NCBI RefSeq assembly: GCF_009707465.1 | Contig: NZ_CP046120.1 | Span: forward strand, 1,703,501-1,767,500 | Direction: 5' to 3' | Origin: Novosphingobium sp. Gsoil 351 | GTDB taxonomy: Bacteria; Pseudomonadota; Alphaproteobacteria; Sphingomonadales; Sphingomonadaceae | DNA: 64,000 bases | Part shown: piece after piece, positions 1 to 8,694 of the stretch | Layout of the letters: the number at the start of each line of letters is the position of its first letter | Position numbering within the stretch: the stretch's first letter is position 1 | Made by a program: the position numbers and the translations under genes | The notes under the pieces: model-generated | Seen by the model: the letters and a program-made list of their open reading frames with translations, nothing else | What the model was told of the DNA's origin: nothing | The model's database searches: none

Positions 1-933
1 GGCCGCGAAAAGATCCTTGCCGTCCACATGAAGAAGGTGCCGCTGGCCCCCGACGTCAATCCGCGCACGATCGCGCGCGGCACGCCAGGTTTTTCGGGCG
101 CGGACCTCGCCAACCTGGTCAACGAAGCCGCCTTGCTCGCCGCGCGCCGCAACAAGCGGCTGGTCGCGATGCAGGAGTTCGAGGACGCGAAGGACAAGGT
201 CATGATGGGCGCCGAACGGCGCAGCATGGTGATGACCGACGACGAGAAGAAGATGACCGCCTATCACGAGGCCGGCCACGCCATCGTCAGCGTGTTCGAA
301 CCCGCGAGCGATCCGATCCACAAGGCCACGATCATTCCGCGCGGCCGCGCCCTCGGCATGGTCATGCGCCTGCCCGAGCGCGACAGCTATTCCTATCATC
401 GCGACAAGATGCACGCGAACCTGTCGGTCAGCATGGGCGGCCGCGTCGCCGAGGAGCTGATCTTCGGCCACGACAAGGTCAGCAGCGGCGCCTCGTCCGA
501 CATCCAGTACGCGACCAGCCTGGCGCGCAACATGGTCACCCAGTGGGGCATGTCGGACAAGCTGGGGCCGCTTCAGTACGAGCAGACCCAGGAAGGCTAT
601 CTCGGCTACGGCGGCAGCCAGCGGACGATGAATTCGGACGAGACCAACAAGGCGATCGACGCGGAGATCCGCGCGCTGGTCGAGGGGGCGCATGCCCGCG
701 CCAGCGAGGTGCTCAAGGGCAACGAGGACAAGCTCCATCTGCTCGCGCAGGCGCTGCTCGAATACGAGACGCTCAGCGGCGACGAGATCAAGCAGTTGCT
801 CGATGCCGGCAAGATCGACCGCCCCGATGCCCCGACGGGGCCGGTGCGACCCGTGACCACGGTTGGCTCGGCGATCCCCAAGGCCGGTCGCCGCTTCGGC
901 GGCGCGGGCGAGGCGGCGCCGCAGGGGGCGTGA
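1..933 (+). CDS. ftsH: ATP-dependent zinc metalloprotease FtsH, C-terminal part (cut by window start)
   Basis: This is the C-terminal half of FtsH, the membrane-anchored AAA+ protease that degrades misfolded membrane proteins and some short-lived cytosolic regulators. The reading frame is open from base 1 (GREKILAVHMKK...), so the real start lies upstream. The visible part holds the end of the AAA domain (FSGADLANLVNEAALLAAR), the zinc-binding HEAGH motif near bases 265-279, and the downstream GASSDIQ segment that supplies the third metal ligand. The Gly/Ala/Pro-rich tail is typical of FtsH. It ends at 933, abutting the convergent gene that ends at 934. Identification is secure; only the N-terminal membrane and Walker part is missing from view. 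Confidence 0.97.
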   Translation, partial: GREKILAVHMKKVPLAPDVNPRTIARGTPGFSGADLANLVNEAALLAARRNKRLVAMQEFEDAKDKVMMGAERRSMVMTDDEKKMTAYHEAGHAIVSVFEPASDPIHKATIIPRGRALGMVMRLPERDSYSYHRDKMHANLSVSMGGRVAEELIFGHDKVSSGASSDIQYATSLARNMVTQWGMSDKLGPLQYEQTQEGYLGYGGSQRTMNSDETNKAIDAEIRALVEGAHARASEVLKGNEDKLHLLAQALLEYETLSGDEIKQLLDAGKIDRPDAPTGPVRPVTTVGSAIPKAGRRFGGAGEAAPQGA

Positions 934-1993
934 TCAACTCAGCGTAAGGGCGACCAGCGCCAGCGCGAAAAGCAAGAGCGAGATCGCGGCGAACAGCGAC
1001 AACGCCGTAGTCCGCGCGAGCGCCCCGCCGCGGGACGTCGCGTAAGTCTCGCGCAGCTGGCGGTACATGTGAAGCGGCACGTAGAGCAACAGCACGACGG
1101 GCAGCACGGGAACATCGTACGTCACCGCCAGGCTGATCGCGGCGATCTGCAAAAGCATGAAGCACAGCGAGTACGTCACGAATACCGTGTGATCGTAAAG
1201 CCCGAAGCGGCGGCTGAAGGGAAACAGCAGCCACACGAACGGGACGCTGAGCGGTATCAGCATCCAGCTGTATTTGTAAGCGCTCGATTGCAGCTTGTAG
1301 ATCAGCAGGTCGGGATTGGCCTTGGCCTTCTTCCACAGCGCGTTGATCCGGTTGACGAGGTTTCCGTCGCTCGCGCCATCGGACACCGCCAGTTGATCGG
1401 GCAGCTTGCCCGCTCGCCCGGCTCGGATCGCGGCAAGCGCGCTACGATCGAACACCAGTTCGCTTTCCAGATCGCCGGTCGGCCGCCCCGCGGCGCGCGC
1501 GCGCGAGCCGGGCCTCGGTCGTCGCAAGCTCGCGGGCCGCGTCGGCCTCGGCCTGAACGCCGCCGGACTTGGCGGCGATCACGGCGGAGGGTTCGACGTG
1601 GATCGGTCCCACCGCCAGGTTGAACAGCGCGAAGGTGAGGAATACGACGAACAGGAACAGTGCGATCGGGCTGACATAGCTGGCGCGGCGGCCATCGATG
1701 TACTCGCGCGTGAGCAGCCCCGGTCGCCACACCAGCAACGGCAGCGTGCGCCAGATCTTGCCTTCGAAGTGGAACACGCCGTGGAGCAGATCGTGGAAGA
1801 ACGCGGCCAGCGTCTTATGGACATGTGCAGCCTGGCCGCACGAGTGACAGTGGCTGCCGCAAAGGGTCGTCCCGCAGTTGAGGCACGCCGTCTCTTGCGT
1901 GTGCCCATCTGGCGCCTCGCCCGCAGCGGGCTCGACCGCCCGGGCGAGCAGCGCTCCCTCAGCAATATCGCCGACGATCTCGCTTCCGCTCAT
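934..1993 (-). CDS. DUF3667-type zinc-ribbon membrane protein, frameshifted
   Basis: The N-terminal part carries a zinc ribbon (CLNCGTTLCGSHCHSCGQ) followed by a conserved stretch around FFHDLLHGVFHFEGKIWRT and a hydrophobic segment, as in DUF3667 proteins of unknown function. This frame stops at 1442. The rest of the protein, with three to four membrane segments (for example YSWMLIPLSVPFVWLLFPF), continues in another frame down to 934. The frames join between about 1486 and 1506, in a C4 run followed by a GC dinucleotide repeat (forward strand), so a one-base indel breaks the gene, or the assembly is wrong there. The start ATG at 1993 (GTG at 1999 is an alternative) was chosen because the longer frame upstream runs into the neighbouring gene. 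Function unknown. Confidence 0.72.
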
Positions 1994-2102
1994 GCTCACC
2001 CCGCACGGCGAGGTAGCCCGGGTCAGGTCGTCTAGGCAATTGCCCTCGTAAGCAAAAAGGGCCGACGTTGCCGCCAGCCCTTCATTGATGCGAACCTCGC
2101 GA

Positions 2103-2639
2103 TCAGTTGCAGCGCACTCTGCCTCGCTCGACCTCGCGGCCCAGCGCGGCGCCGGCGCCTGCACCGATGATGGTGCCGAGCACGTTGGATCTGCCCCGGG
2201 CGATCTGGTTGCCGAGCAACCCGCCAACCGCCGCGCCGACGATCAGCCCGGTCGTCCCGTCGTTGCGGCGGCAATAGTAGCGGCCGTCGTTGCCGCGATA
2301 GATGCGGTCGGTGCGGCTGAGGGTGTACGGCCGGTAATAGCTGCCGTCGCGGTAGTAGCGCTGGGCATCGTAATACCGGTATCCGGGCTCGTAGCGGTTG
2401 TAGTCGTAAGCCGCATAACGCCGCCAGTCGCGGTTGTCCTTGCGCTGCGCCTTGGCGAGTTCGCGGCGGCACTCACGCAGTTCCCGGCGATACTCGGCTC
2501 GCGAATCGGCGCGGCGCAGCTCGCGGTTGCATTCACGCACCTCGCGGTCGGTGCGGTAGCCTGTCTGCGTGGCGGCGGGTGCGCTCGCCAATGGGATCGA
2601 GGCCATGCCGATCACGGCGGCCAATGCCAGTTTCTTCAC
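2103..2639 (-). CDS. Secreted glycine-zipper 2TM-domain protein
   Basis: A 178-residue exported protein. Residues 1-23 form a clear signal peptide (MKKLALAAVIGMASIPLASA). A charged Arg/Glu/Tyr-rich middle with many YR and RYY pairs follows. The C-terminus (about 127-170) is a glycine-zipper segment (LIVGAAVGGLLGNQIA, then IIGAGAGAALGREVE) of the kind seen in Rick_17kDa_Anti/YMGG-like envelope proteins. Such proteins associate with the outer membrane, but their exact role is not established. It lies between the ParA-like and DUF3667 genes on the same strand. A good AGGAG-type ribosome site precedes the ATG. Confidence 0.8.
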   Translation of the reverse strand: MKKLALAAVIGMASIPLASAPAATQTGYRTDREVRECNRELRRADSRAEYRRELRECRRELAKAQRKDNRDWRRYAAYDYNRYEPGYRYYDAQRYYRDGSYYRPYTLSRTDRIYRGNDGRYYCRRNDGTTGLIVGAAVGGLLGNQIARGRSNVLGTIIGAGAGAALGREVERGRVRCN

Positions 2640-2729
2640 GATAACTCTCCTGCTCGTGCGATTTCGCCCATGGCCGTCAGAACGACTGCGGCAAGACGGC
2701 GTTCCCGCCGTTCCCGCCCCGTGCCGCGG

Positions 2730-3464
2730 TCAGGCAGCCCGCGTCAGGCGCCGCTCGACGATCGCCCACAGCGCGGCGAAGGCTTGGGCCGCCGGGCTCG
2801 CCGGGGCGAATGCGCCGATCGGCGCCCGGCGCGTGGCCATCTGCTCGATCGCGCTGGCCATGGGAATCACCGGCCAGCCCGGGTGCGCGAGAATCGCCGC
2901 GCGGTGGCTGGCGCGGCGGCGGTCGATCATCGAGAGCACCGGCAGCAGGGGCGGGTGGCGCTTGTGGTTGTCGGCAAGATCCGCGCGGATCTGTTCGAGC
3001 GCGCGCAGCGACAGGAGCGAGGGCGTGAGCGGCACGACCACCGCATCGGCGGCGCGCATCACCTGGGCGCTTACCTCGTTGAGTACCGGCGGACAATCGA
3101 GCACGATCCGCGGGTAATCGCTGTCGAGCCGCTCGATCAGCCGGGCGAGGCGGCGTTTCTTGCCAATCTTGAGCAGCGCCGCATCGAGCGCGCGCAGGCT
3201 GGCGTCGGCGGGCAGGAGCGCGAGCCCTGGCCAGGCCGTGGCACGGGCCAAGGCGGCGGGTTCCTGTTCGTGCGCGAACAGCCCGGCGGCGCGCTGACGC
3301 GGCGGCGGATCGACATCCAGCAGGAAACTGGCACCACCCGAGGCGTCGAGGTCCCACAGCAACGTGGCGCGCTTGGAGATCGTCGCCGCGCACCATGCCA
3401 AATTGGCGGCGATGGTCGTTTTCCCGACTCCGCCCTTAACGCTGTAGACCGCGATCGTCGCCAT
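2730..3464 (-). CDS. ParA/MinD-family ATPase
   Basis: A 244-residue deviant-Walker ATPase. It begins with the P-loop YSVKGGVGKTTIAANLAW, followed by LLWDLDASGGAS (the Walker A' aspartate) and IVLDCPPVLNE (Walker B region). Family members partition chromosomes, plasmids or large protein assemblies by ATP-driven dimerisation on DNA or membranes. No ParB-like partner or parS site is nearby, so this looks like an orphan ParA rather than the main chromosome-segregation pair. It lies 31 bp downstream of rpoZ on the same strand and may be co-transcribed with it. Cargo unknown. Confidence 0.82.
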   Translation of the reverse strand: MATIAVYSVKGGVGKTTIAANLAWCAATISKRATLLWDLDASGGASFLLDVDPPPRQRAAGLFAHEQEPAALARATAWPGLALLPADASLRALDAALLKIGKKRRLARLIERLDSDYPRIVLDCPPVLNEVSAQVMRAADAVVVPLTPSLLSLRALEQIRADLADNHKRHPPLLPVLSMIDRRRASHRAAILAHPGWPVIPMASAIEQMATRRAPIGAFAPASPAAQAFAALWAIVERRLTRAA

Positions 3465-3495
3465 CCGCGCAGACTAGTGGCGAACGGCGGGGGTG

Positions 3496-3840
3496 TCAGC
3501 CGTCGTAGTCGGCGCCCAGCGAGGTGTTGCGCACCGGCGCGGCAGCAGTGATCCGCAGTGCTTCGGCCGACTGGCTGAGCGAGCCGACCGCATCGGCCTC
3601 GTCCTCGTCGTCGGGGAGGATCTTCTGCAGCGACGAGACCAAGTTCTCGTGAAGGTGCTTGGGCCTGATCGTCTCGTCGGCGATCTCGCGCAGTGCGACG
3701 ACGGGGTTCTTGTCGCGATCACGCTCGATCGTCAGCTCGGCCCCGCCCGAAATTGCGCGCGCTCGGGTCGCGGCGAGCAGGACGAGGTCGAAACGGTTGG
3801 GAACCTTGTCGACACAATCTTCGACGGTAACGCGCGCCAT
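3496..3840 (-). CDS. rpoZ: DNA-directed RNA polymerase omega subunit
   Basis: The omega subunit stabilises the beta-prime subunit of RNA polymerase. The 114-residue product starts [28 protein letters not shown], the standard omega signature, and contains the [16 protein letters not shown] segment typical of alphaproteobacteria. The acidic tail (DDEDEADAV) is longer than in Escherichia coli but usual in this class. It lies between dnaB and a ParA-like gene on the minus strand. Confidence 0.96.
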   Translation of the reverse strand: MARVTVEDCVDKVPNRFDLVLLAATRARAISGGAELTIERDRDKNPVVALREIADETIRPKHLHENLVSSLQKILPDDEDEADAVGSLSQSAEALRITAAAPVRNTSLGADYDG

Positions 3841-3952
3841 CGGGCACTCCGATCAAATTGCAGAGTCTGCGGGAAAGCGCGTGAGGTACGGGCCGAGCAC
3901 GCGAAAGTCAAGATTTTCGGGCAGGATGACGGGTTGATTCTCACGAACTCGA

Positions 3953-5473
3953 TCAGTCGTAGCCGTTGCTCGCACGGTCCCCTTCGGCCAGATCGCTGAA
4001 CTTGGTGATGCGCGGTTCGAAGCGGAGGCGGACCTTGCCGGTCGATCCGTGGCGCTGCTTGGCGACGATCAGCTCGGCTAGGCCGTAGACCCGCTCCATG
4101 TCCGCAGCCCATTGCGCGTGGGCATCGTGGGTCTTGGCGTCGTCACCTTCGACCGGGCGCTTGGGCTCGCGCGAGCCGACGTAGTAGTCTTCTCGGAACA
4201 CGAACAGAACGATGTCGGCGTCCTGTTCGATCGAACCCGATTCGCGCAAGTCCGAGAGCATGGGGCGCTTGTCCTCGCGCTGCTCGACCGCCCGGCTGAG
4301 CTGCGACAGCGCCAGCACCGGCACGTTCAACTCCTTGGCCAGCGTCTTCAAGCCGCGGCTGATCTCGGAAATCTCATTGACGCGGTTGTCCTGCGCGCGA
4401 CCCGAGCCCTGGAGCAGCTGGAGGTAATCGACAACGATCAGGCCGATGTCGTGCCGCCGCTTCAGGCGCCGCGCACGCGCCCGCAGCGCAGCGATCGACA
4501 GCGCCGGGGTGTCGTCGATATAGAGCGGCAGTTCGGCAAGGCGCTGGCTTGCGAACGACAGTTGCTGGAAATCGTCGCGGCTGATCTTGCCCATCCGCAG
4601 CATCTCGCTGGAGATACCCGACTGCTCGGCGAGGATTCGCGTGGCCAGCTGGTCGGCGCTCATTTCAAGGCTGAAGAACGCCACCGCCGCACCGACCGAC
4701 TTGTCCGCCGCGATGCCGTCGACCAGGTCGCGGCGCATGCGGTCGGCGGCGTTGAAAGCGATGTTGGTGGCCAGCGCGGTCTTGCCCATGCCGGGGCGCC
4801 CGGCGAGGATCAACAGGTCGGATTCGTGCAAGCCCCCGATCTTCTCGTTGACCGATGTCAGCCCGGTGGTGGTGCCCGAAACGTGACCGCCCGAAAGCAG
4901 CGCCTGCTCGATCATCCCCAGCGAGATACGCGTCGCGACCGCGAAAGTCTGCGCCTCGCGTCCGCTGCTGGCGCCGTCGGCGACGGCATATAGCGCCGCC
5001 TCCGCTTCCTCGACCTGTTGCATTGGGGCGACATCGTTCGAGGTGTCCATCGCCCCGGTGACGAGGTTGCGCCCGACCGAAACCAGTTCGCGCAGCAGCG
5101 CCAGGTCATAGATCTGCGCGGCCAGTTCGCGCGGGGCGAGCAGGCCTTGGCCATCGGCGGTCAACCGCGCGAGATAGGTTATGCCCCCCAGCTCCTTGAG
5201 CGCCTCGTCCGCCTCGAAATAAGGCTTGAGGGTCACCGGGGTGACGGTCGCGTTGCGATCGAGCAGCTGAAGAATGCGCTCGTATATGCGCTGGTGGAGC
5301 GGCTCGAAGAAGTGCTGCGGGCGCAGGTTGCCTGCGTGCTCTTCGATAACCCGGTTGTCGATCAGCGCTGCGCCGAGAAATGCCGCCTCGGCCTCCAGAT
5401 TCGCCGGCAACGCGCGGATTCCCGACTCGTCTGCGGAAGCGGGTGCGGGAAAGGGGATCGGTTCGCTGGCCAT
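3953..5473 (-). CDS. dnaB: Replicative DNA helicase DnaB
   Basis: The hexameric helicase that unwinds DNA at the replication fork. The 506-residue protein has the N-terminal primase-interacting domain (LPANLEAEAAFLGAALIDN...) and the RecA-like domain with P-loop GRPGMGKTALATN, the Walker B region IGLIVVDYLQLL, and the conserved LSQLSRAVEQR and DLRESGSIEQDADIV blocks. The ATG at 5473 (MASEPIPF) was preferred over the longer upstream frame because homology begins just after it. Length matches the family, and no intein is present. Confidence 0.96.
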   Translation of the reverse strand: MASEPIPFPAPASADESGIRALPANLEAEAAFLGAALIDNRVIEEHAGNLRPQHFFEPLHQRIYERILQLLDRNATVTPVTLKPYFEADEALKELGGITYLARLTADGQGLLAPRELAAQIYDLALLRELVSVGRNLVTGAMDTSNDVAPMQQVEEAEAALYAVADGASSGREAQTFAVATRISLGMIEQALLSGGHVSGTTTGLTSVNEKIGGLHESDLLILAGRPGMGKTALATNIAFNAADRMRRDLVDGIAADKSVGAAVAFFSLEMSADQLATRILAEQSGISSEMLRMGKISRDDFQQLSFASQRLAELPLYIDDTPALSIAALRARARRLKRRHDIGLIVVDYLQLLQGSGRAQDNRVNEISEISRGLKTLAKELNVPVLALSQLSRAVEQREDKRPMLSDLRESGSIEQDADIVLFVFREDYYVGSREPKRPVEGDDAKTHDAHAQWAADMERVYGLAELIVAKQRHGSTGKVRLRFEPRITKFSDLAEGDRASNGYD

Positions 5474-5625
5474 GCGGGGGTCAATGCGACGGGCGGTGCC
5501 GCGGCGGCAAGGGCGTTGCGACGAACGGCTGGGGATCGCCCTGTCTATAAGTATCGCCTGCGCCATTTCCCGACAGGCCATGCTCCCTTGCCCCCGCATG
5601 TTGCATCTGCGAGACAGCGTGCGCC

Positions 5626-6126
5626 ATGGCGGACCCCGGTAAAATCGAAAACTGGCGCATCAGCCACATCGATCTGGACGAAGCGACTATCCTGTGGCGC
5701 AATCCAGATATCGAACAGGAACGGCGGATCGCTATCTTCGACCTGATCGAGGAGAACTCGTTTCGTCCGGTGCGCTCGGCCGAGGCGGGGCACGATGGTC
5801 CGTACCGGCTGCGCCTGTCGGTCGAAGACGGGCGGCTGGCGTTGGCGATCGCCGACGAAGCCGGCACGCTGCTGGAAACGATTATTCTCGCACTGGGGCG
5901 TTTCCGCCGCCCGATCCGCGATTATTTCGCGATCTGCGACAGCTATTACCAAGCGATCCGCCGCGCCACCGCAGCCGAAATCGAGACCATCGACATGGCC
6001 CGCCGCGGGGTCCACAACGAAGCGGCGGAGCTGCTGCTTGAACGCCTGGAGGGCAAGGTCGAAACCGACTTCGCCACCGCACGGCGGCTCTTTACCCTGA
6101 TCTGCGTGCTGCATATCAGGGGTTGA
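5626..6126 (+). CDS. UPF0262 family protein
   Basis: A 166-residue soluble protein matching UPF0262, a family restricted largely to alphaproteobacteria and without an assigned function. Recognisable blocks are ISHIDLDEATILWRNPDIEQER near the start and YFAICDSYYQAIR followed by IDMARRGVHNEAAELL in the second half. The ATG at 5626 directly begins the conserved domain. It is divergent from dnaB across 152 bp. The next gene starts about 38 bp downstream or, if a TTG start is used, overlaps it. Confidence 0.88.
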   Translation: MADPGKIENWRISHIDLDEATILWRNPDIEQERRIAIFDLIEENSFRPVRSAEAGHDGPYRLRLSVEDGRLALAIADEAGTLLETIILALGRFRRPIRDYFAICDSYYQAIRRATAAEIETIDMARRGVHNEAAELLLERLEGKVETDFATARRLFTLICVLHIRG

Positions 6127-6164
6127 ATCAGACCAGAATCGAGCACGGGGCGCACGACAAGATC

Positions 6165-6872
6165 ATGGCAAGGGCGAAGCGTTCGACGACGCGCGTCGTC
6201 CGGCGGCGGCTGTTCGCGGCGGGCGGGCTGCTGGCGCTGGTGCTGATCGGCACGGCTTGGTGGGAGGCTGGCGAATGGCGTCCCACGCGCGCGCGCTTTC
6301 CCGTGCAGGGCGCGGAAATCGGCAGCGGCGACAGCGCCGTGAACTTCGCCGCGCTGAAGGCGAGCGGCGCGGATTTCGTCTATCTCGACGCCAGCGAGGG
6401 CACCACGCAGCGCAACGCCGGGTTCGAGGAGCATCTTGCCGCCGCGCGCGAAGCCGGGTTGCAGGTCGGCGCGCTCCACCGCTTCGATCCGTGCCTGGGG
6501 GCCGATCCCCAGGCCGGCAATTTCGTCACCGTGGTCCCCCGCGACGCCAAGTTGCTGCCGCCCGCGATCGAGCTCGCCATCGACGACGAGGCCTGCGCAG
6601 CGCCTCCCGCCGAGGCGGCGATGCAGAGCGAACTGACGACTTTGGTCAACCAGCTCGAGGCGCATTCGGGCAAGCCCGCGATCCTCAAGCTGTCGCGCGG
6701 GTTCGAGGCGCGCTATCACGTGTCCGCGATGATCGATCGAAACTTGTGGGTGACCGGCGCCTATCTCGCGCCGGGCTATGCCGGGCGGCCATGGGTGATG
6801 TGGAGCGCCAACCCCCGCCTGCGCTCGCCCGCCGCCGCGGGTAGACTTCACTGGGTGGTGGTGCGGCCGTGA
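6165..6872 (+). CDS. Membrane-anchored glycoside hydrolase family 25 (lysozyme-like) protein
   Basis: The protein has a basic cytosolic start, one membrane segment (LFAAGGLLALVLIGTAWW) and a periplasmic domain resembling GH25 muramidases. Family features are the first strand VQGAEIGSGDSAVNFAALK with FVYLDASEG (GH25 enzymes usually have WxxxSxG-like blocks here), and LAIDDE, which could supply the acidic catalytic pair. The typical first-strand Asp is not obvious, so hydrolase activity is uncertain. ATG 6165 was chosen; an in-frame TTG at 6123 overlapping the upstream stop is possible. The stop overlaps the next start (GTGA), so it is probably coupled to cdd. Confidence 0.7.
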   Translation: MARAKRSTTRVVRRRLFAAGGLLALVLIGTAWWEAGEWRPTRARFPVQGAEIGSGDSAVNFAALKASGADFVYLDASEGTTQRNAGFEEHLAAAREAGLQVGALHRFDPCLGADPQAGNFVTVVPRDAKLLPPAIELAIDDEACAAPPAEAAMQSELTTLVNQLEAHSGKPAILKLSRGFEARYHVSAMIDRNLWVTGAYLAPGYAGRPWVMWSANPRLRSPAAAGRLHWVVVRP

Positions 6873-7321
6873 GTGGGCTGTCGTCCGCCCAGCGCGATTC
6901 ACTGATCGCAGCAGCGCGCGAAGCGTCGAGCGGGGCGTACGCGCCGTATTCGAACTTCCACGTCGGCGCAGCGCTGTTGCTGGCTGACGGCACCGTAGTC
7001 ACCGGCGCAAACGTCGAGAATGCCAGTTACGGCCTGTCGCTGTGCGCCGAGACGGTGGCGGTGGCCAAGCTTATGTCGGATGGCAAGCGAGGCGGGCTCA
7101 TCGCGGTGGCGGTGGTCGGGGGCCGGCCCGCCGCTTCGGGGGAAGCGACCCCCGGGGCCGATCCGGTCAGCCCCTGCGGGCGTTGCCGCCAGGTCCTCAA
7201 CGAGATCGCCCAGCTCGGCGGAACCGATCCGGCGGTGCTGTGCATCGGCGCCAACGATGTGGTGGAAACCACCCTAGCCGCGCTCTTGCCGCTGGCCTTC
7301 GGCCCGGCCAGTCTGGGCTGA
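6869..7321 (+). CDS. cdd: Cytidine deaminase
   Basis: Deaminates cytidine and deoxycytidine to uridine forms in pyrimidine salvage. The zinc-binding signature is complete: LCAETVA (Cys and catalytic Glu) and PCGRCRQ (two Cys). The NENASYG-like block (NVENASYG) and [11 protein letters not shown] fit the short tetrameric class. The start is GTG at 6869, overlapping the upstream TGA by four bases. dCTP deaminase follows 11 bp downstream, forming a small pyrimidine operon. Confidence 0.95.
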   Translation: MSGLSSAQRDSLIAAAREASSGAYAPYSNFHVGAALLLADGTVVTGANVENASYGLSLCAETVAVAKLMSDGKRGGLIAVAVVGGRPAASGEATPGADPVSPCGRCRQVLNEIAQLGGTDPAVLCIGANDVVETTLAALLPLAFGPASLG

Positions 7322-7332
7322 CAGGAGCGGGC

Positions 7333-7887
7333 ATGGCAATTCTTTCGGACAAGTGGATTCGTACCCAGGCGATCGAGCACGGCATGATCGAGCCGTTCGT
7401 CGAGGCGCAGCGGCGCGATGGGTGCATCAGCTATGGGTTGTCGTCTTACGGCTACGACGCGCGGGTTGCCGAGGACTTCAAGATCTTCACCAACGTCAAT
7501 TCCTCGGTGGTCGATCCCAAGGCGTTCGATCCCGACAGCTTCGTCGATCGCACGACCCAGTGCTGCGTGATCCCGCCCAACTCGTTCGCGCTGGCGCGCA
7601 CCGTCGAATACTTCCGCGTCCCGCGCGACGTGCTGGTGATCTGCCTGGGCAAGAGCACTTATGCCCGGTGCGGGATTATCGTGAATGTCACCCCGCTCGA
7701 ACCCGGCTGGGAGGGGCACGTGACGCTCGAATTCAGCAACACCACGCCCCTGCCCGCCAAGATCTATGCCAATGAGGGCGCGTGCCAGTTCCTGTTCCTC
7801 CAAGGCAACGAGCCGTGCGAGATCAGCTATGCCGACCGCGCGGGCAAATACATGGGCCAGCGCGGAGTTACCCTGCCCAAGCTGTAG
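7333..7887 (+). CDS. dcd: dCTP deaminase
   Basis: Converts dCTP to dUTP, the main route to dTTP in many Gram-negatives. The 184-residue product matches Dcd throughout: [13 protein letters not shown] at the start, [36 protein letters not shown] (active-site Ser, Arg and Glu) and the C-terminal [17 protein letters not shown] at 7333 is preceded by AGGAG. It is coupled to cdd upstream. A long hairpin begins about 50 bp after its stop. Confidence 0.97.
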   Translation: MAILSDKWIRTQAIEHGMIEPFVEAQRRDGCISYGLSSYGYDARVAEDFKIFTNVNSSVVDPKAFDPDSFVDRTTQCCVIPPNSFALARTVEYFRVPRDVLVICLGKSTYARCGIIVNVTPLEPGWEGHVTLEFSNTTPLPAKIYANEGACQFLFLQGNEPCEISYADRAGKYMGQRGVTLPKL

Positions 7888-7935
7888 AGTTGTATTGCTT
7901 CCGGGAACCTATCGCCGCCAAACTCGCTTGATCGC

Positions 7936-7983
7936 CAAGGCGCGGAGGTTTCGTCCCTGGCGAAACCGGCCGTCCGCGCCTTG
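7936..7983 (+). terminator. Compound hairpin downstream of dcd / upstream of the DoxX gene
   Basis: An 11-bp perfect outer stem (CAAGGCGCGGA at 7936-7946 with TCCGCGCCTTG at 7973-7983) encloses a 7-bp inner hairpin (GGTTTCG 7947-7953, CGAAACC 7961-7967). CTTT follows. It could terminate the cdd-dcd transcript or form a structured leader for the gene that starts 33 bp later. No long U run is present, so factor-independent termination is uncertain. Confidence 0.55.
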
Positions 7984-8016
7984 CCTTTCAAAGCGCTATG
8001 CCGGGAGCAAGCCGCC

Positions 8017-8670
8017 ATGAACGTCATCGCCGCCGTCATCGGACGAATCTTCATCGCGCTGCTGTTTCTCTATTCCGGCGCGACCAAGCTGTTCAATCCC
8101 GCGGCGGCCGAAGCAATGATCACCGGCGCGGGGCTGCCCAACGGGCTGGCGATCCCCACCGGGATATTCGAGGTGGTCGCCGCCTTGTGCCTGATCATCG
8201 GCTTCATGACTCGGCTCGCCTCGATCCTGCTCGCCGGTTTCGTCGCGCTCACGATCGTGTTCTTCCATAACGATCTCACGACCATGCCGGGCGCGATCAC
8301 GGCTTTGAGCCACCTTGCGCTGATCGGCGGGCTGCTGTGTCTGTTCGCGCACAGTCAGATGCGCTGGAGCTACGATTCGATGCGGCTGACCCGCCGCGCG
8401 GAGATCGCCGAGCGCGATGCAGCCGCCAAAGTCCATGAGGCCGAGCTGCGCGCGGCCAAGGCCGAAGCGCACGCCGAAGGCCTGCGGACCGCGCCGGTCG
8501 CTCCGGCGCCGGTGGTGGCAGCCCCAGTGGTTGCCGCGCCAGTGATCGACCGGAACCGTGACGGCATCGACGACCGCGACCAGCGGGCCGTCCCCGCCGC
8601 GCGCCACGATATGGATCGCGACGGGATTGACGACCGAGCCGAAGCCATAGACCCTCGCCTGCGGCCCTGA
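8017..8670 (+). CDS. DoxX-family membrane protein with C-terminal DxDxDG repeats
   Basis: The first about 130 residues are a four-helix DoxX membrane domain (IGRIFIALLFLYSGATKLFNP, IFEVVAALCLIIGFMTRLASILL). An Ala/Glu/Lys-rich segment that may be coiled coil follows, then an Ala-Pro-Val linker. The tail contains two copies of a DRNRDGIDDRDQ / DMDRDGIDDRAE motif that resembles EF-hand or thrombospondin type-3 calcium loops. DoxX proteins are small inner-membrane proteins, some linked to quinone or thiol redox; the role here is unknown. ATG 8017 was chosen over an upstream TTG because it begins the first helix. Confidence 0.78.
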   Translation: MNVIAAVIGRIFIALLFLYSGATKLFNPAAAEAMITGAGLPNGLAIPTGIFEVVAALCLIIGFMTRLASILLAGFVALTIVFFHNDLTTMPGAITALSHLALIGGLLCLFAHSQMRWSYDSMRLTRRAEIAERDAAAKVHEAELRAAKAEAHAEGLRTAPVAPAPVVAAPVVAAPVIDRNRDGIDDRDQRAVPAARHDMDRDGIDDRAEAIDPRLRP

Positions 8671-8694
8671 TTCAACCGGGCCGGGAGAGGCCCC

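Noticed and set aside
2730..3464. Chromosomal parA of a parAB-parS locus
   Set aside because: No parB, gidA/gidB or parS-like palindrome is adjacent, so it is treated as an orphan ParA-family ATPase.
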